Counted from the first letter of the stretch, positions 1 through 9,689 are shown. The stretch is DNA of 64,000 nt from Mesorhizobium sp. (GCA_004963905.1 SUGL01000014.1:94699-158698); one strand, 5' to 3'. Notes: a model not told the origin generated them from the letters alone. A program made the numbers and translations.

Positions 1-1
1 C

Positions 2-301
2 AAGGCGGCCACGCTGTTTTTGTCCCGGCAATACGCGCTGGATTACGGCGCCCATGGCATCCGCTCCAACGCGGTCAACGCCGACCGCATCCGCTCGGGG
101 CTTCTGACCGACGCCATGATCGCCAGCCGCTCCGGCGCACGCGGCGTCTCGGAGAAGGAATACATGTCCGGCAACCTGCTCGGCCAGGAAGTGACCGCCG
201 ACGACGTGGCGCAGGCCTTCCTGCACCAGACGCTGGCCGAACGCACCACCGCCGACGTGACGACGGTGGACGGCGGCAACATCGCGGCGGCGCTGCGCTG
301 A
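2..301 (+). CDS. Bifunctional aldolase/short-chain dehydrogenase, C-terminal fragment
   Basis: This is the last 99 codons of a gene that starts before the window. The reading frame opens with Lys-Ala-Ala, which fits the catalytic Lys of the SDR YxxxK motif. It continues with GIRSNAVNADRI and ends with TTVDGGNIAAALR, the usual SDR C-terminal cofactor and substrate-loop region. From memory of the family, the ...SGNLLGQEVTADDVAQAF... ending is typical of rhizobial bifunctional rhamnulose-1-phosphate aldolase/alcohol dehydrogenase (RhaD-like) proteins. The aldolase half lies outside the window, so only the dehydrogenase end can be verified. A strong hairpin follows the stop codon directly. It could instead be a stand-alone SDR. 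Confidence 0.8.
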   Translation, partial: KAATLFLSRQYALDYGAHGIRSNAVNADRIRSGLLTDAMIASRSGARGVSEKEYMSGNLLGQEVTADDVAQAFLHQTLAERTTADVTTVDGGNIAAALR

Positions 302-325
302 AGAAGTGAAAGGCATCCCCGGACT

Positions 326-354
326 GGTTCGTCGTTTTACGAGAACGACGAACC
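326..354 (+). terminator. Hairpin terminator after the aldolase/SDR gene
   Basis: A perfect 11-bp inverted repeat (ggttcgtcgtt / aacgacgaacc) with a 7-base loop starts 25 bases after the stop codon and is followed by a pyrimidine-rich tract (tctctctcttt). It looks like a rho-independent terminator with a weak T-run. The rest of the gap up to 519 shows no further gene. Confidence 0.7.
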
Positions 355-519
355 TCTCTCTCTTTGCCCTGACGGTTCTCGGACGGAAGCCCGTTTCGCA
401 CTTCTGCTGGAAAACTGCTCCAAGCGGTCAAAATCCGCTCAAATCCTTCGCTTATTGCTCGAACAGCTTTAAGGGGGTGCCTTGCGCCTCGTTTACGAGA
501 CACAAGAGCTGGAGCCCGT

Positions 520-1134
520 ATGCAATCCAGGGAAGTGCCTTATTTCAGCCAGTGGGAATCGCCCGGCATGACTTTGCCGCTTCTGGCAGAGGGGCCATCG
601 GCACTCTATCGCGATCCGCTGTGGCGCAATTCCGGCGCGCAAACGGTCGAGGACTATGCGCGCTGGGCCGTCAATGTCTGCGGCATGGCCTGCCTGAAGA
701 TGATCCTTGCCGCACGTGGCGAAATTCATCCGACGCTCGAGCTCGCCCGCGCCTGCACGGCTTATGGCGGCTATGTCGTCAATGGCGGGGACGGGTCGAT
801 CAAAGGGCTGATCTATGAGCCCTTCGTCAGGTTCGTCCGCGAGCGATTCGACCTGCTTGCGGAGACGATGACCAATGTCGACATGGCCGCGGTGCCCGGA
901 CTGTTTTCACGGTGGCGCTACTTCATCGCCTCGGTGCACCCCGGCATCCGCTGGCCCGAACACGAGCCGCCGTCCAAGGGCGGCCATCTGGTGCTGGTGA
1001 CGGCGGCCTCTTCCGAAGCGATCCGTTTCCACAACCCGTCCGGCCATGACCGGCAGAGCCAGGCGGATGTCACGCTGCCGCTCGCCAGCTTCGACCGCTT
1101 TTTCGCCCGGCGCGGCATCGCAGTCGGGTTCTAA
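520..1134 (+). CDS. C39-like cysteine peptidase family protein
   Basis: The 204-residue product has the papain-like C39 layout. A Cys sits in [11 protein letters not shown] (Cys54, second Cys58), a candidate catalytic His in KGGHLVLV (His156), and an HNPSG segment at 171-175 where the family places its Asp/Asn. There is no signal peptide or membrane segment, so it would act in the cytoplasm, unlike C39 domains fused to bacteriocin exporters. GGAG lies 5 bases before the ATG. The D-alanine--D-alanine ligase gene begins 30 bases downstream on the same strand with no terminator between, so the two are probably co-transcribed. Its substrate is unknown. It could be an inactive relative used for binding. 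Confidence 0.7.
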   Translation: MQSREVPYFSQWESPGMTLPLLAEGPSALYRDPLWRNSGAQTVEDYARWAVNVCGMACLKMILAARGEIHPTLELARACTAYGGYVVNGGDGSIKGLIYEPFVRFVRERFDLLAETMTNVDMAAVPGLFSRWRYFIASVHPGIRWPEHEPPSKGGHLVLVTAASSEAIRFHNPSGHDRQSQADVTLPLASFDRFFARRGIAVGF

Positions 1135-1164
1135 TCCTGCAACTTGACCATTCCGGAGATATCA

Positions 1165-2235
1165 ATGGCCGAGAAAAGACTGCGTATCGGTGTGCTCTTT
1201 GGCGGCCGCTCCGCCGAGCACGAGGTGTCGCTGCTTTCGGCGGCCAATGTCATGCATGCGCTGGATCCGGCGAAATACGATGCCGTTCCGATCTTCGTTA
1301 CCCGCCAAGGGCAATGGCTGCTGAGCAGCTACCGGAACGGCGCGCTGGCGACACCGTCAAGCGGCACGGATATCTGCCTGGTGCCGGGCGGGCATGGACG
1401 GATGCTGGCCATTCCGGCCGGCGGGCCACCGCACGAACTGCCCGCCATCGATATCCTGTTCCCGGTCCTGCACGGTCTCCATGGCGAGGACGGCGCCGCC
1501 CAGGGGCTGGCCGAAGTGGCGCAAGTGCCGCTTGCCGGCTGCGGCATCCTGGGTTCGGCCACTGCCCTCGACAAGGATATCGCCAAGCGGCTGCTAAAGG
1601 CGGCCGGCGTGCCCGTCGCGCGCTCGGTGACGATCGAGGCGGGCGCAGCACCTTCCCTCGCCGTGCTGGAAGATCAGCTTGGCCTGCCGCTGTTCATCAA
1701 GCCGGCACGGCAAGGGTCGTCGGTCGGCGTCGCAAAGGTCAATGCCAGCCAGGAATTCGATCGTGCGCTCGAGGAAGCCTTCCAGCACGATCGCAAGCTG
1801 CTGGCGGAGGAATTCGTTCGCGGCCGCGAGATCGAGTACAGCGTGCTGGAAGATCCCGAAGGCGAACTCTTCGTCTCACGACCGGGCGAGATCGTGCCCG
1901 CCGAAAGTCACGGCTTCTACAACTACAATGCCAAGTATATCGACGAAAACGGCGCGGCATTGATCGTGCCTGCGGAACTGCCGCCGGAGATCGAGCAAGG
2001 TATGCGCGACATGGCCGCCAAGGCCTTTAGGGCCGTCGGTTGCGACGGCATGGCGCGTGTCGACTTTTTCCTGATGCCGGACATGAGGTTCCTGGTCAAC
2101 GAGCTCAACACCATTCCCGGCTTCACCAACATCAGCATGTACGCCAAGGCGATGACAGCAAGCGGCATCAGCTACCCGGAGGTCATCGACCGCCTGGTGG
2201 CGCATGGGGTGGCGCGTGCCAGCCGGTCGGCCTGA
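1165..2235 (+). CDS. ddl: D-alanine--D-alanine ligase (ATP-grasp)
   Basis: The enzyme joins two D-alanines with ATP to give the peptidoglycan precursor dipeptide, in the cytoplasm. The sequence shows [17 protein letters not shown] at the N-terminus, [11 protein letters not shown], the ATP-binding stretch [15 protein letters not shown], and the C-terminal [13 protein letters not shown] with metal and substrate ligands. At 356 residues it matches the longer DdlA-type enzymes rather than the roughly 300-residue DdlB type. The ATG at 1165 is preferred over an upstream TTG at 1144 because GGAG lies 6 bases ahead of it. Rhizobia normally keep a ddlB in the division/cell-wall cluster. This copy beside a C39-like peptidase is therefore probably an additional ligase, and a ligase making another D-Ala-X product is possible. 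Confidence 0.88.
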   Translation: MAEKRLRIGVLFGGRSAEHEVSLLSAANVMHALDPAKYDAVPIFVTRQGQWLLSSYRNGALATPSSGTDICLVPGGHGRMLAIPAGGPPHELPAIDILFPVLHGLHGEDGAAQGLAEVAQVPLAGCGILGSATALDKDIAKRLLKAAGVPVARSVTIEAGAAPSLAVLEDQLGLPLFIKPARQGSSVGVAKVNASQEFDRALEEAFQHDRKLLAEEFVRGREIEYSVLEDPEGELFVSRPGEIVPAESHGFYNYNAKYIDENGAALIVPAELPPEIEQGMRDMAAKAFRAVGCDGMARVDFFLMPDMRFLVNELNTIPGFTNISMYAKAMTASGISYPEVIDRLVAHGVARASRSA

Positions 2236-2247
2236 AGGGCGGATGAA

Positions 2248-2275
2248 AAATGAGCGGCCCGAGAGCCGCTCATTT
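2248..2275 (+). terminator. Hairpin terminator after ddl
   Basis: An 11-bp perfect stem (aaatgagcggc / gccgctcattt) with a 6-base loop lies 12 bases past the ddl stop. It is flanked by A-rich and T-rich ends, so it may work in both directions, although the T-run is short. Confidence 0.75.
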
Positions 2276-2351
2276 CTCTGATTATTAGCTTATTATCGCG
2301 TCGCGCTAAAACCGCCTCACGCCAGGCGCTCTGATAATATTTCGTCGGTCG

Positions 2352-2532
2352 GCGCTGCCCCTCATTGCCCTGCCGGGCATTTCTCCCCGTATAGTGACCG
2401 GGAGAAAGACGCCGTCACCGATGGTTTCGCCAATTGTCGCCGTTGCAGAATGCGGCGCCAGCGTTGAGGCCATCCCCTTCTCCCCGTCACTATACGGGGA
2501 GAAGGTGCCGGCAGGCGGATGAGGGGCAGCGC
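2352..2532. repeat. Palindromic MITE-like intergenic element, copy 1
   Basis: This 181-bp element has roughly 55-bp imperfect inverted arms, running from gcgctgcccc to ggggcagcgc, with ctccccgtatagtga on one arm mirrored by tcactatacggggag on the other. The core is unique and about 65 bp long. A second copy lies at 46929-47110 with its core in the opposite orientation. There is no coding capacity. It fills most of the 351-bp gap between ddl and the ABC importer genes, and apart from the ddl terminator nothing else is visible there. It resembles the mosaic palindromic elements described in rhizobia. Confidence 0.85.
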
Positions 2533-2586
2533 GGCGTTCCCAATGCTGCCAATAGCGCGCAAAGCGACGCGCTTCCCACCCGAACG

Positions 2587-3639
2587 CTACTTGGCGTTCG
2601 GGTTCGGCATCCAGGCGGGCATCGCGACGTCGGCATGGGCGAACTGCGGCAGCTTGGCCGACAGGTCCTCCATGTTCTTGATGTCCTTGTCGACGAGTTC
2701 CTTCTGCGTGATCAGCGTCGGCGGCACGATGACGTTGTGGCCGGGATCCTCGCCGGCGAGCAGCTGCGCCAGCGCGCGCACCGAAACCTGGCCGACGACG
2801 GCCGGGTTGGTGGCGGCCGTCGCTGCCCAGGCGCTGTCAGGCTCGCGCATGGCGGCGATATCCGAGGTCGAGATGTCGGCCGAGTAGATCTTGATGCCCT
2901 TGTTCAGCCCCGCCTCGTCGACGGCGATCTTCACGCCCTTGGCAAACTCGTCGTAGGGCGCGAACATCACCTTGATGTCGGGATGCGCCTGCAGCACCGA
3001 ACGCGCCTGGTTGGCGACGGAGTTGGCGATCGGGTTGTCGAGCGTGCCGAACATGGCGACCTCGCTGATGCCCGAATATTTCTTCTTCACGTCGACCCAG
3101 GTTTCGTTGCGGCGGTCGAGCGGCGCAATGCCGGCGACATAGACATAGCCGGCCTTCCAGGCCTCGCCATTGTCCTTCACCGCCTGCTCGAGAGCGAGCT
3201 TCGCCAAATCGCGGTCGGACTGCTCGATCTGCGGGATCTTCGGATTCTCGACATTGACGTCGAAGGCGACGACCTTGATGCCGGCGTCGACCGCGCGCTG
3301 GGCGGCGTCCTTCATCGATTCCGTCAGGCCGTGCTGGATGATGATGCCCTGCACGCCGAGCGCGATGGCCTGGTCGACCATGTCCGCCTGGAGGGCGGCA
3401 TCCTGGCGGCTGTCCAGCACGCGCAGGTCGACGCCGAGCGCCTTGGCCTGCGCCTCGACGCCGGAGAGATAGGCCTGGAAGAAGTCGCCGGTCGAGAGAT
3501 AGCGCACCAGCGCGATCTTGACGCCCGGCTTGTCGAACGGCGCCGGGCGATCCGCCGCCAATGCCGTGCCCTGCATCAGCAGCGCCGCGCCCGCGAGGCC
3601 AAGTGCGGCCTTCCCCAGAAGTCTTCTTGTGATGCTCAC
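2587..3639 (-). CDS. Sugar ABC importer, periplasmic binding protein (candidate methylthioribose)
   Basis: A 350-residue RbsB-type periplasmic binding protein. The N-terminus has two arginines, a hydrophobic stretch and an ALAAD-like signal-peptidase site. The mature part follows the type I fold of ribose/xylose binders (KIALVRYLSTGDFF, GVQGIIIQHG, DAGIKVVAFDV, IKVMFAPYDEF). The GTG start at 3639 is chosen because TCCTCC on the plus strand (AGGA-type ribosome site) lies 7 bases before it; an upstream ATG at 3666 lacks this. It is the last gene of an ATPase-permease-binding protein operon that faces mtnK-mtnA across a shared operator. This suggests 5-methylthioribose or a related pentose as ligand, which is inference. 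Confidence 0.85.
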   Translation of the reverse strand: MSITRRLLGKAALGLAGAALLMQGTALAADRPAPFDKPGVKIALVRYLSTGDFFQAYLSGVEAQAKALGVDLRVLDSRQDAALQADMVDQAIALGVQGIIIQHGLTESMKDAAQRAVDAGIKVVAFDVNVENPKIPQIEQSDRDLAKLALEQAVKDNGEAWKAGYVYVAGIAPLDRRNETWVDVKKKYSGISEVAMFGTLDNPIANSVANQARSVLQAHPDIKVMFAPYDEFAKGVKIAVDEAGLNKGIKIYSADISTSDIAAMREPDSAWAATAATNPAVVGQVSVRALAQLLAGEDPGHNVIVPPTLITQKELVDKDIKNMEDLSAKLPQFAHADVAMPAWMPNPNAK

Positions 3640-3680
3640 GTCGTTTTCCTCCGTTGTTCTGTTCAATGCCCCGGTCGAAA

Positions 3681-4721
3681 CTATCTCTTGCCCCTGCCGG
3701 AAAGGGCGAAGGTGAAGACAAGGGCGACGACGAGCACCGCGCCCTTGACGAAATCCTGCGTGTAGTAAGGGGCGTTCATCATCGTCAGGCCCTGCAGCAG
3801 GACGCCGACGAACACCGCGCCGACGGCCGTGCCGAGGGCGTTGGGCTTGGCGGCGCCGAGCACCGCGTAGCCGATAAGCGCCGCCGCTACTGCGTCGAGC
3901 AAGAGATTATTACCCGAGGCGATGTCGCCGCGTCCAAGCCGGGCAGCGAGCAAAATCCCGCCGATCGAGGCAAAAACTCCCGAAATGACATAGGCCCAGA
4001 TTTTGTATGCCTTGACAGGCGCGCCGGCGAGTTCGGCGGCGCGTTCGTTGCTGCCGACGGCGTACATCATGCGGCCGAAGCGAGTGTATTCGAGGAAGAA
4101 CCAGATCAGCACCGCGAGCACGACGAGCACCACCACGGAAACCGGGATGAGGCTCGGGATGAAGAAATCGATGCGGTGGCGGCCGAGCGCCAGGAAGGCT
4201 TCCGAGAACTTGCCGTTGGCGACCGAGCCGTCGGGCATCGTCATGCCGGTGGCGATCGAGCGGCCCTCGGTCGGAATGCGCTGCAGGCCGAGCAGCAAGA
4301 ACATCATGCCGAGCGTCGCCAAGAGATCGGGCACGCGCATATAGACGATCAGCCAGCCATTGATCAGGCCGACGACCACGCCGATCACCAGGCAGGCGAT
4401 GACGGCGACGATGGCGTTCTGCTCCAGCACCACCATGGCGTAGGAGGCGGCCATCATGGCGCTGGTGGCGACCGATCCTATCGACAGATCGAAGCCGCCG
4501 ACGACGAGTGTGGCGGTGACGCCGAGCGCCAAAACGCCGGTGATCGCCACCGACTGGAAGATGAAGACGGCGCTCTGCGGCGAGACGAACCCGTCGGCGG
4601 CGATCGCGAAATAGGCGATCAGTCCGAGCAGAAGGACGATGAAGCCATAGCGGATGGCATAGTCACGCAATGTCATCGAACGCTCCCGCTCTGCCGCCCT
4701 CTCCGCCAAACTGGAACTCAT
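3681..4721 (-). CDS. Sugar ABC importer, permease (RbsC family)
   Basis: A 346-residue inner-membrane permease with about eight to ten hydrophobic segments. Near the N-terminus it has LGVTATLVVGGFDLSIGSV, the hallmark of ribose-type permeases. It forms the channel for the RbsA-like ATPase encoded 33 bases upstream, and the binding-protein gene follows 41 bases downstream. The ATG at 4721 has GGAG 7 bases ahead; an internal ATG 15 codons later is also possible. The substrate is inferred from context (methylthioribose or another pentose). Confidence 0.88.
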   Translation of the reverse strand: MSSSLAERAAERERSMTLRDYAIRYGFIVLLLGLIAYFAIAADGFVSPQSAVFIFQSVAITGVLALGVTATLVVGGFDLSIGSVATSAMMAASYAMVVLEQNAIVAVIACLVIGVVVGLINGWLIVYMRVPDLLATLGMMFLLLGLQRIPTEGRSIATGMTMPDGSVANGKFSEAFLALGRHRIDFFIPSLIPVSVVVLVVLAVLIWFFLEYTRFGRMMYAVGSNERAAELAGAPVKAYKIWAYVISGVFASIGGILLAARLGRGDIASGNNLLLDAVAAALIGYAVLGAAKPNALGTAVGAVFVGVLLQGLTMMNAPYYTQDFVKGAVLVVALVFTFALSGRGKR

Positions 4722-4754
4722 GCATGCACTCCAAGTATCGTCATCCGTGCGACC

Positions 4755-6266
4755 TCACGCCGCGCTGTGCAGCGGCCCGCCGGCCACTTCAGCCAGCAGC
4801 CGGTCGAGGTCGATATCGGCGTTCCTGTGCTCGCCGACGATCGTGTGTTCCGACATCACCAGGATGCGGTCGGCGGTCTCCAGAGCCTCGTCGATCTCGG
4901 TGACGAAAAGCAGCGTCGCGCGGCCGTCGGCGCTGGCCCTCAGCTTGGCCGCGATGTCGCGCCGGGCCGAGATGTCGACGCCCTGGAACGGCTCGTCGAG
5001 GATGAACAGGCGCGAGTCCTGCGACATCCAGCGCGCCACCATCACCTTCTGCTGGTTGCCGCCGGACAGCGCCGAGAGCTCGTCCTTTTCCGAACGACAG
5101 ACGATGCCGAGCTCGCCGATCTGGCGGCGGGCGGCGGCGCGCTCGGCGCGGCGCTTCACGACACTGAGGCCCGACATGCGTTTGAGGAACGGCAGGCTGA
5201 TGTTGCGCTCGATGTTGAAGCCGCCGACGATGCCACTGTCGGCGCGATCCTTGGCGACGAGGAAGACGCCGGCGGCGATCGCTTCGCGCGCCGAGTGAGG
5301 CGCATAGGGCCTGCCGTCCATATGCATGGTGCCGGAGAGCGGCCTGCGTACGCCGAACAGCGTTTCGGCCAGCGCCGTCTTGCCGACGCCGACGAGGCCG
5401 GTGATCGCCACCACCTCGCCGGCGCCGAGCGTCATCGAGATCGGCTTCGCGCCCTGCGAAAGCTGCAGGCCTTGGGCGGTGAAGACGGCGCGCGCCGAAT
5501 TTCTGGCGACGACCCGATCGAGACGGATCTTGCGGCCGAGCATCGCGTTGACGGCGCCCTCATAGTCGAGCGGCTTTCGATCGAAGACGCCGGAGATGAC
5601 GCCGTCGCGCATCGATACGATGCGGTCGGCAAGGCGCCGGATGTCGGACATGCGGTGCGAGATATAGAGGATCGCGACACCCTGCCCGCGCAGCCGGTCG
5701 ATCAGCGAAAACAGCCGCTCGGCCTCGGCGCTCGACAGCGAAGAGGTCGGCTCGTCGAGGATCAGCACCTTGGGCTGGTGCGCCATTGCTCGCGCAATCG
5801 CCACCATCTGCCGGTCGGCGAGCGAAAGGTCGGCGACGCGCGCCCTGAGGTCGATGGCGAGGCCCATGCGGTCGGCGACGGCCTTTGCCTCGGCGCGAAC
5901 GTTGGCGGGCCTGAACAGCAACGACGCGCCCTTGCCGCTCAGCCGGTCGAGCGTCAGGTTGGTGGCGACGTCGAGATCGGCCACCACGCCGTCGTTGATG
6001 TTCTGATGCATGGTGACGACGCCGGCGCGGATGGCTTCCGCCGGCGTGACGGGATCGAATGCCTGGCCGGCAAGCCGCATCGCGCCGCCGCCGCGCTCGT
6101 AGACGCCGCTGATGATCTTGACCAGCGTGGACTTGCCGGCGCCGTTGGCGCCCATCAGCACGGTAACCTCACCGGCATGCAATTCGACCGAGATGCCGCC
6201 AAGCACCTCGTTCTGGCCGAAGGATTTCCTCAGGCCCTCCACACGGAACACGGCATCTGCGCCCAT
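4755..6266 (-). CDS. Sugar ABC importer, tandem ATPase (RbsA family)
   Basis: A 503-residue duplicated ABC ATPase. The N-terminal half has Walker A GANGAGKST and a modified signature LSLADRQMVAIARA. The C-terminal half has an atypical Walker A GLVGVGKTAL and signature LSGGNQQKVMVARW. Such half-degenerate tandem ATPases are normal for ribose/galactose importers. The ATG at 6266 is preferred over one 6 codons upstream because GGGAGGA stands just before it. It is the first gene of the minus-strand importer operon, and its promoter lies in the palindrome shared with mtnK. Confidence 0.9.
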   Translation of the reverse strand: MGADAVFRVEGLRKSFGQNEVLGGISVELHAGEVTVLMGANGAGKSTLVKIISGVYERGGGAMRLAGQAFDPVTPAEAIRAGVVTMHQNINDGVVADLDVATNLTLDRLSGKGASLLFRPANVRAEAKAVADRMGLAIDLRARVADLSLADRQMVAIARAMAHQPKVLILDEPTSSLSSAEAERLFSLIDRLRGQGVAILYISHRMSDIRRLADRIVSMRDGVISGVFDRKPLDYEGAVNAMLGRKIRLDRVVARNSARAVFTAQGLQLSQGAKPISMTLGAGEVVAITGLVGVGKTALAETLFGVRRPLSGTMHMDGRPYAPHSAREAIAAGVFLVAKDRADSGIVGGFNIERNISLPFLKRMSGLSVVKRRAERAAARRQIGELGIVCRSEKDELSALSGGNQQKVMVARWMSQDSRLFILDEPFQGVDISARRDIAAKLRASADGRATLLFVTEIDEALETADRILVMSEHTIVGEHRNADIDLDRLLAEVAGGPLHSAA

Positions 6267-6285
6267 TCGTTCCTCCCTGACCATG

Positions 6286-6348
6286 ACGCTATGGGCTCAC
6301 TCGTCAATTGTCAACACGATTGACAATTGCCAGAACGCTACCTAGCTT
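6286..6348. promoter_or_regulatory. Divergent promoter pair with palindromic operator, importer / mtnK
   Basis: A perfect 10-bp inverted repeat (caattgtcaa, 5-base spacer, ttgacaattg) occupies 6305-6329. Each arm carries TTGACA, a consensus -35 hexamer pointing outward. With 17-bp spacers they pair with TAGCTT (6343-6348, plus) and TAGCGT (6286-6291, minus) as weak -10 boxes. A dimeric regulator bound here would cover both promoters. The regulator gene is not in the window. Confidence 0.6.
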
Positions 6349-6403
6349 GGCCCCGCCGCCGTGGCTCCGCTATCGTTGGCGACCACGAGCAGGAGGGGAG
6401 AGG

Positions 6404-7672
6404 ATGACCGGGAAGTTCGAAGCATTGTCGGTGGAGACGCTGCCGAAGCGCCTTGGCGGAACCGCGGCGCTGACCGAGCGCATCGGCAAGGACGCCAGCC
6501 GCTGGAAGGTACGCGAGGTCGGCGACGGCAATTTGAACCTCGTCTTCATCGTCGAGGGCGACAAGGGCGCGGCGGTGGTCAAGCAGGCGCTGCCCTATGT
6601 GCGGCTGGTCGGCGACAGCTGGCCGCTGCCCCTAAAACGCTCCTTCTTCGAATATCATGCGCTGACCAGGCAGGAGCGCCGAGCGCCAGGCTCGGTGCCG
6701 GCAATCTACCATTTCGACGAGACCCAAGCGCTGATCGTGATGGAGTATCTGGCGCCGCCGCATGTCATTCTCAGGCGCGCGCTGATCGACGGCCGCGAGC
6801 TGCCGAACATCGCGCGCGACATCGGCCTTTTCATGGCCCGCACGCTGTTCCGAGGTTCCGATCTGTCGATGGTGGCGCGCGAGCGCAAGGCCGATCTGGC
6901 GCTGTTCGCAGACAATGTCGAGCTCTGCGACATCACCGAGAACCTGGTGTTCTCCGACCCCTATTTCGACGCCGAGATGAACCGGCACACCAGCCCGCAG
7001 CTCGACGGCCTGGTGGCCGAGCTGCGCGCCGACCGCGACCTCAAGGTCGAGGCGCAGCGGCTGAAACATCTCTTCGCCGCCAATGCCGAGACGCTGCTGC
7101 ATGGCGACCTGCATTCGGGCTCGATCATGGTCACCGACACCGAGACCCGGATGATCGATCCGGAGTTCGCCTTCTACGGCCCGATCGCCTTCGACGTCGG
7201 CATGCTGCTCGCCAATTTCTGGATGGCATACTTCTCGCAGCGCGGCCATGAGGAGAAGGGCAGCCGCGACTCGATGCGCGACTATCTGCTCAGGGTCACG
7301 GCCGAGACCTGGGCCCTGTTCCGCGCCGAGTTCTCGCATCTGTGGCGGACCGAACGCACCGGCATGCTCTACCAGAAGAGCCTGTTCGAGGATCAGGGCG
7401 ACAGGCTCGGCGCCGAACAGGCGCTCGACCATATGCTTGGCGGCATCTGGACCGACCTGCTGGGCTTTGCCGGCATCGAGGTGCACCGGCGCATCCTCGG
7501 CCTCGCCCACAACGCCGATTTCGAGACCATTGCCGATCAAGACCTGCGCGCCACATGTGAGGCCAAGGCTTTGCGCTTCGGCCGCCACATCGCCGTCAAC
7601 CGGCATCGGATCCACAGCATCGACGAGGTCAACACCCTGGCCGCGCTGATCGAACAGGAGAATGGAATTTGA
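6404..7672 (+). CDS. mtnK: S-methyl-5-thioribose kinase
   Basis: This kinase phosphorylates methylthioribose with ATP to methylthioribose-1-phosphate in the salvage of the methylthioadenosine made by polyamine synthesis. The 422-residue protein has the aminoglycoside-phosphotransferase-like fold: nucleotide-loop GDGNLNLVF at 41-49, catalytic loop HGDLHSGS at 233-240, and metal-binding DPE at 252-254. The length is close to the usual 400. AGGAGGGGAG lies immediately upstream of the ATG at 6404. mtnA overlaps its stop codon, so the pair is one operon. The divergent ABC importer probably supplies external MTR. Confidence 0.93.
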   Translation: MTGKFEALSVETLPKRLGGTAALTERIGKDASRWKVREVGDGNLNLVFIVEGDKGAAVVKQALPYVRLVGDSWPLPLKRSFFEYHALTRQERRAPGSVPAIYHFDETQALIVMEYLAPPHVILRRALIDGRELPNIARDIGLFMARTLFRGSDLSMVARERKADLALFADNVELCDITENLVFSDPYFDAEMNRHTSPQLDGLVAELRADRDLKVEAQRLKHLFAANAETLLHGDLHSGSIMVTDTETRMIDPEFAFYGPIAFDVGMLLANFWMAYFSQRGHEEKGSRDSMRDYLLRVTAETWALFRAEFSHLWRTERTGMLYQKSLFEDQGDRLGAEQALDHMLGGIWTDLLGFAGIEVHRRILGLAHNADFETIADQDLRATCEAKALRFGRHIAVNRHRIHSIDEVNTLAALIEQENGI

Positions 7673-8763
7673 ACGTCGGCGAGCGCCACTACCGCACCAT
7701 TTGGCTGAGCGACGACAAGCGTTCGGTCGAGATCATCGACCAGCGCTGGCTGCCGCATGAGTTCCGCGTCGAGAGGATCGGAACCGTCGCCGGCATCGCC
7801 ACCGCGATCCGCGACATGTGGGTGCGCGGCGCGCCGCTGATCGGCGTCACCGCCGCCTATGGCGTCGCCATCCAGATGACCGACGATCCGTCGGACGAAG
7901 CGCTCGACGCGGTGTGGGAAACGCTGCATAGGACGCGCCCGACGGCGATCAACCTGCGCTGGGCGCTGGACGAGATGCGGCGATTTCTCAAGCCGCTGGC
8001 GCCGGGAGAGCGCGCCGAGGCCGCCTACCGGCGCGCCGCCGAGATCGCCGACGAGGATGTCGGGCTGAACCGCGCCATCGGCGAGAACGGGCTTGCCATC
8101 ATCAAGGCGATCGCGGCGAAGAAGAAGCCGGGCGAGACCGTCAACATCCTCACACATTGCAATGCCGGCTGGCTGGCGACGGTCGACTACGGCACCGCCA
8201 CCGCGCCGATCTATCTGGCGACGGAAGCCGGCATTCCGGTCCATGTCTATGTCGACGAGACCAGGCCGCGCAACCAGGGCGCCCAGCTGACCGCGTGGGA
8301 AATGGCCGGTCACGGCGTGCCGCATACGCTGATCGTCGACAATGCCGGTGGCCACCTGATGCAGCATGGCGATATCGACATGGTGATCGTCGGCACAGAC
8401 CGCACGACCGCCAATGGCGACGTCTGCAACAAGATCGGCACCTATCTCAAGGCTTTGGCCGCCGCCGACAATGACGTGCCCTTCTATGTCGCGCTGCCCT
8501 CGCCCACCATCGACTGGACCGTGGCCGACGGGCTTGCGGAAATTCCGATCGAGGAGCGCTCCGGCGACGAGGTTTCGCTGGTCTGGGGCAAGACGGCCGA
8601 CGGCAAGGTGGCGCAAGTGCGCGTTTCGCCCGACGCGACGCCGGCGGCCAATCCCGCCTTCGACGTGACGCCGGCAAGGCTGGTGACCGGGCTGATCACC
8701 GAGCGCGGCGTGGCGAAGGCTTCGCGCGAGGGGTTGAGGGCGATGTTTCCGGAACGTGGGTGA
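7669..8763 (+). CDS. mtnA: S-methyl-5-thioribose-1-phosphate isomerase
   Basis: It converts methylthioribose-1-phosphate to methylthioribulose-1-phosphate. Family marks in the 364-residue protein are [14 protein letters not shown] (53-66), the catalytic Cys164 in [17 protein letters not shown], and the catalytic Asp244 in [19 protein letters not shown]. The start is a TTG that overlaps the mtnK stop (TTGA), with AGGAG 9 bases before it; the next in-frame ATG would remove conserved sequence. No mtnB, mtnC, mtnD or Ald2-like aldolase gene follows, so the fate of the product is not encoded here. Confidence 0.92.
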   Translation: MNVGERHYRTIWLSDDKRSVEIIDQRWLPHEFRVERIGTVAGIATAIRDMWVRGAPLIGVTAAYGVAIQMTDDPSDEALDAVWETLHRTRPTAINLRWALDEMRRFLKPLAPGERAEAAYRRAAEIADEDVGLNRAIGENGLAIIKAIAAKKKPGETVNILTHCNAGWLATVDYGTATAPIYLATEAGIPVHVYVDETRPRNQGAQLTAWEMAGHGVPHTLIVDNAGGHLMQHGDIDMVIVGTDRTTANGDVCNKIGTYLKALAAADNDVPFYVALPSPTIDWTVADGLAEIPIEERSGDEVSLVWGKTADGKVAQVRVSPDATPAANPAFDVTPARLVTGLITERGVAKASREGLRAMFPERG

Positions 8764-8784
8764 CGGCTGATCTCCCCCGGCACT

Positions 8785-8943
8785 TCGTCATCCTCGGGCT
8801 TGACCCGAGGATCCAAGCCGTGACCTCCGTCATGGAGCGCAACGGCGCAGAATTCTGTAACCGTTGCAACGCCTTAGCGTCACGGCATGGATCCTAGGGT
8901 CTGCGCGCGTCGCTTCGCTCCTTGCTCCGCCCTAGGATGACGA
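8785..8943. repeat. Palindromic intergenic element between mtnA and the riboswitch
   Basis: Outer arms tcgtcatcctcgggcttgac (left) and a ...ccctaggatgacga (right) are inverted and imperfect. The right arm is longer and holds its own small hairpin. The core at 8839-8867 is a nested palindrome (gcaacgg ... cagaattctg ... ccgttgc). It has no coding capacity and resembles common rhizobial intergenic repeats. With the riboswitch it accounts for the whole 458-bp space between mtnA and ribH2. Confidence 0.75.
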
Positions 8944-8961
8944 CCGATATGTCATCGCCAA

Positions 8962-8990
8962 TTGACAGCGTCGCTGCGTCCCTCCATACA
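8962..8990 (+). promoter_or_regulatory. Putative sigma-70 promoter of the riboswitch-ribH2 unit
   Basis: TTGACA at 8962-8967 is followed by a 17-base spacer and CATACA at 8985-8990. The implied start of transcription lies just ahead of the riboswitch P1 stem at 9003. The -10 is weak, so this is a plausible assignment only. Confidence 0.5.
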
Positions 8991-9002
8991 AACCGCGTCA
9001 AT

Positions 9003-9689
<687 letters not shown>

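Noticed and set aside
3654-6323. Plus-strand open frame of 889 codons opposite the importer genes
   Set aside because: It mirrors the permease and ATPase genes, has an Asp/His/Arg-biased composition typical of the antisense of GC-rich genes and no recognisable domain.
8962-8967. Second operator of the mtnK palindrome type (caattgaca)
   Set aside because: Only one half-site is present and it coincides with a consensus -35 box; there is no matching inverted arm.
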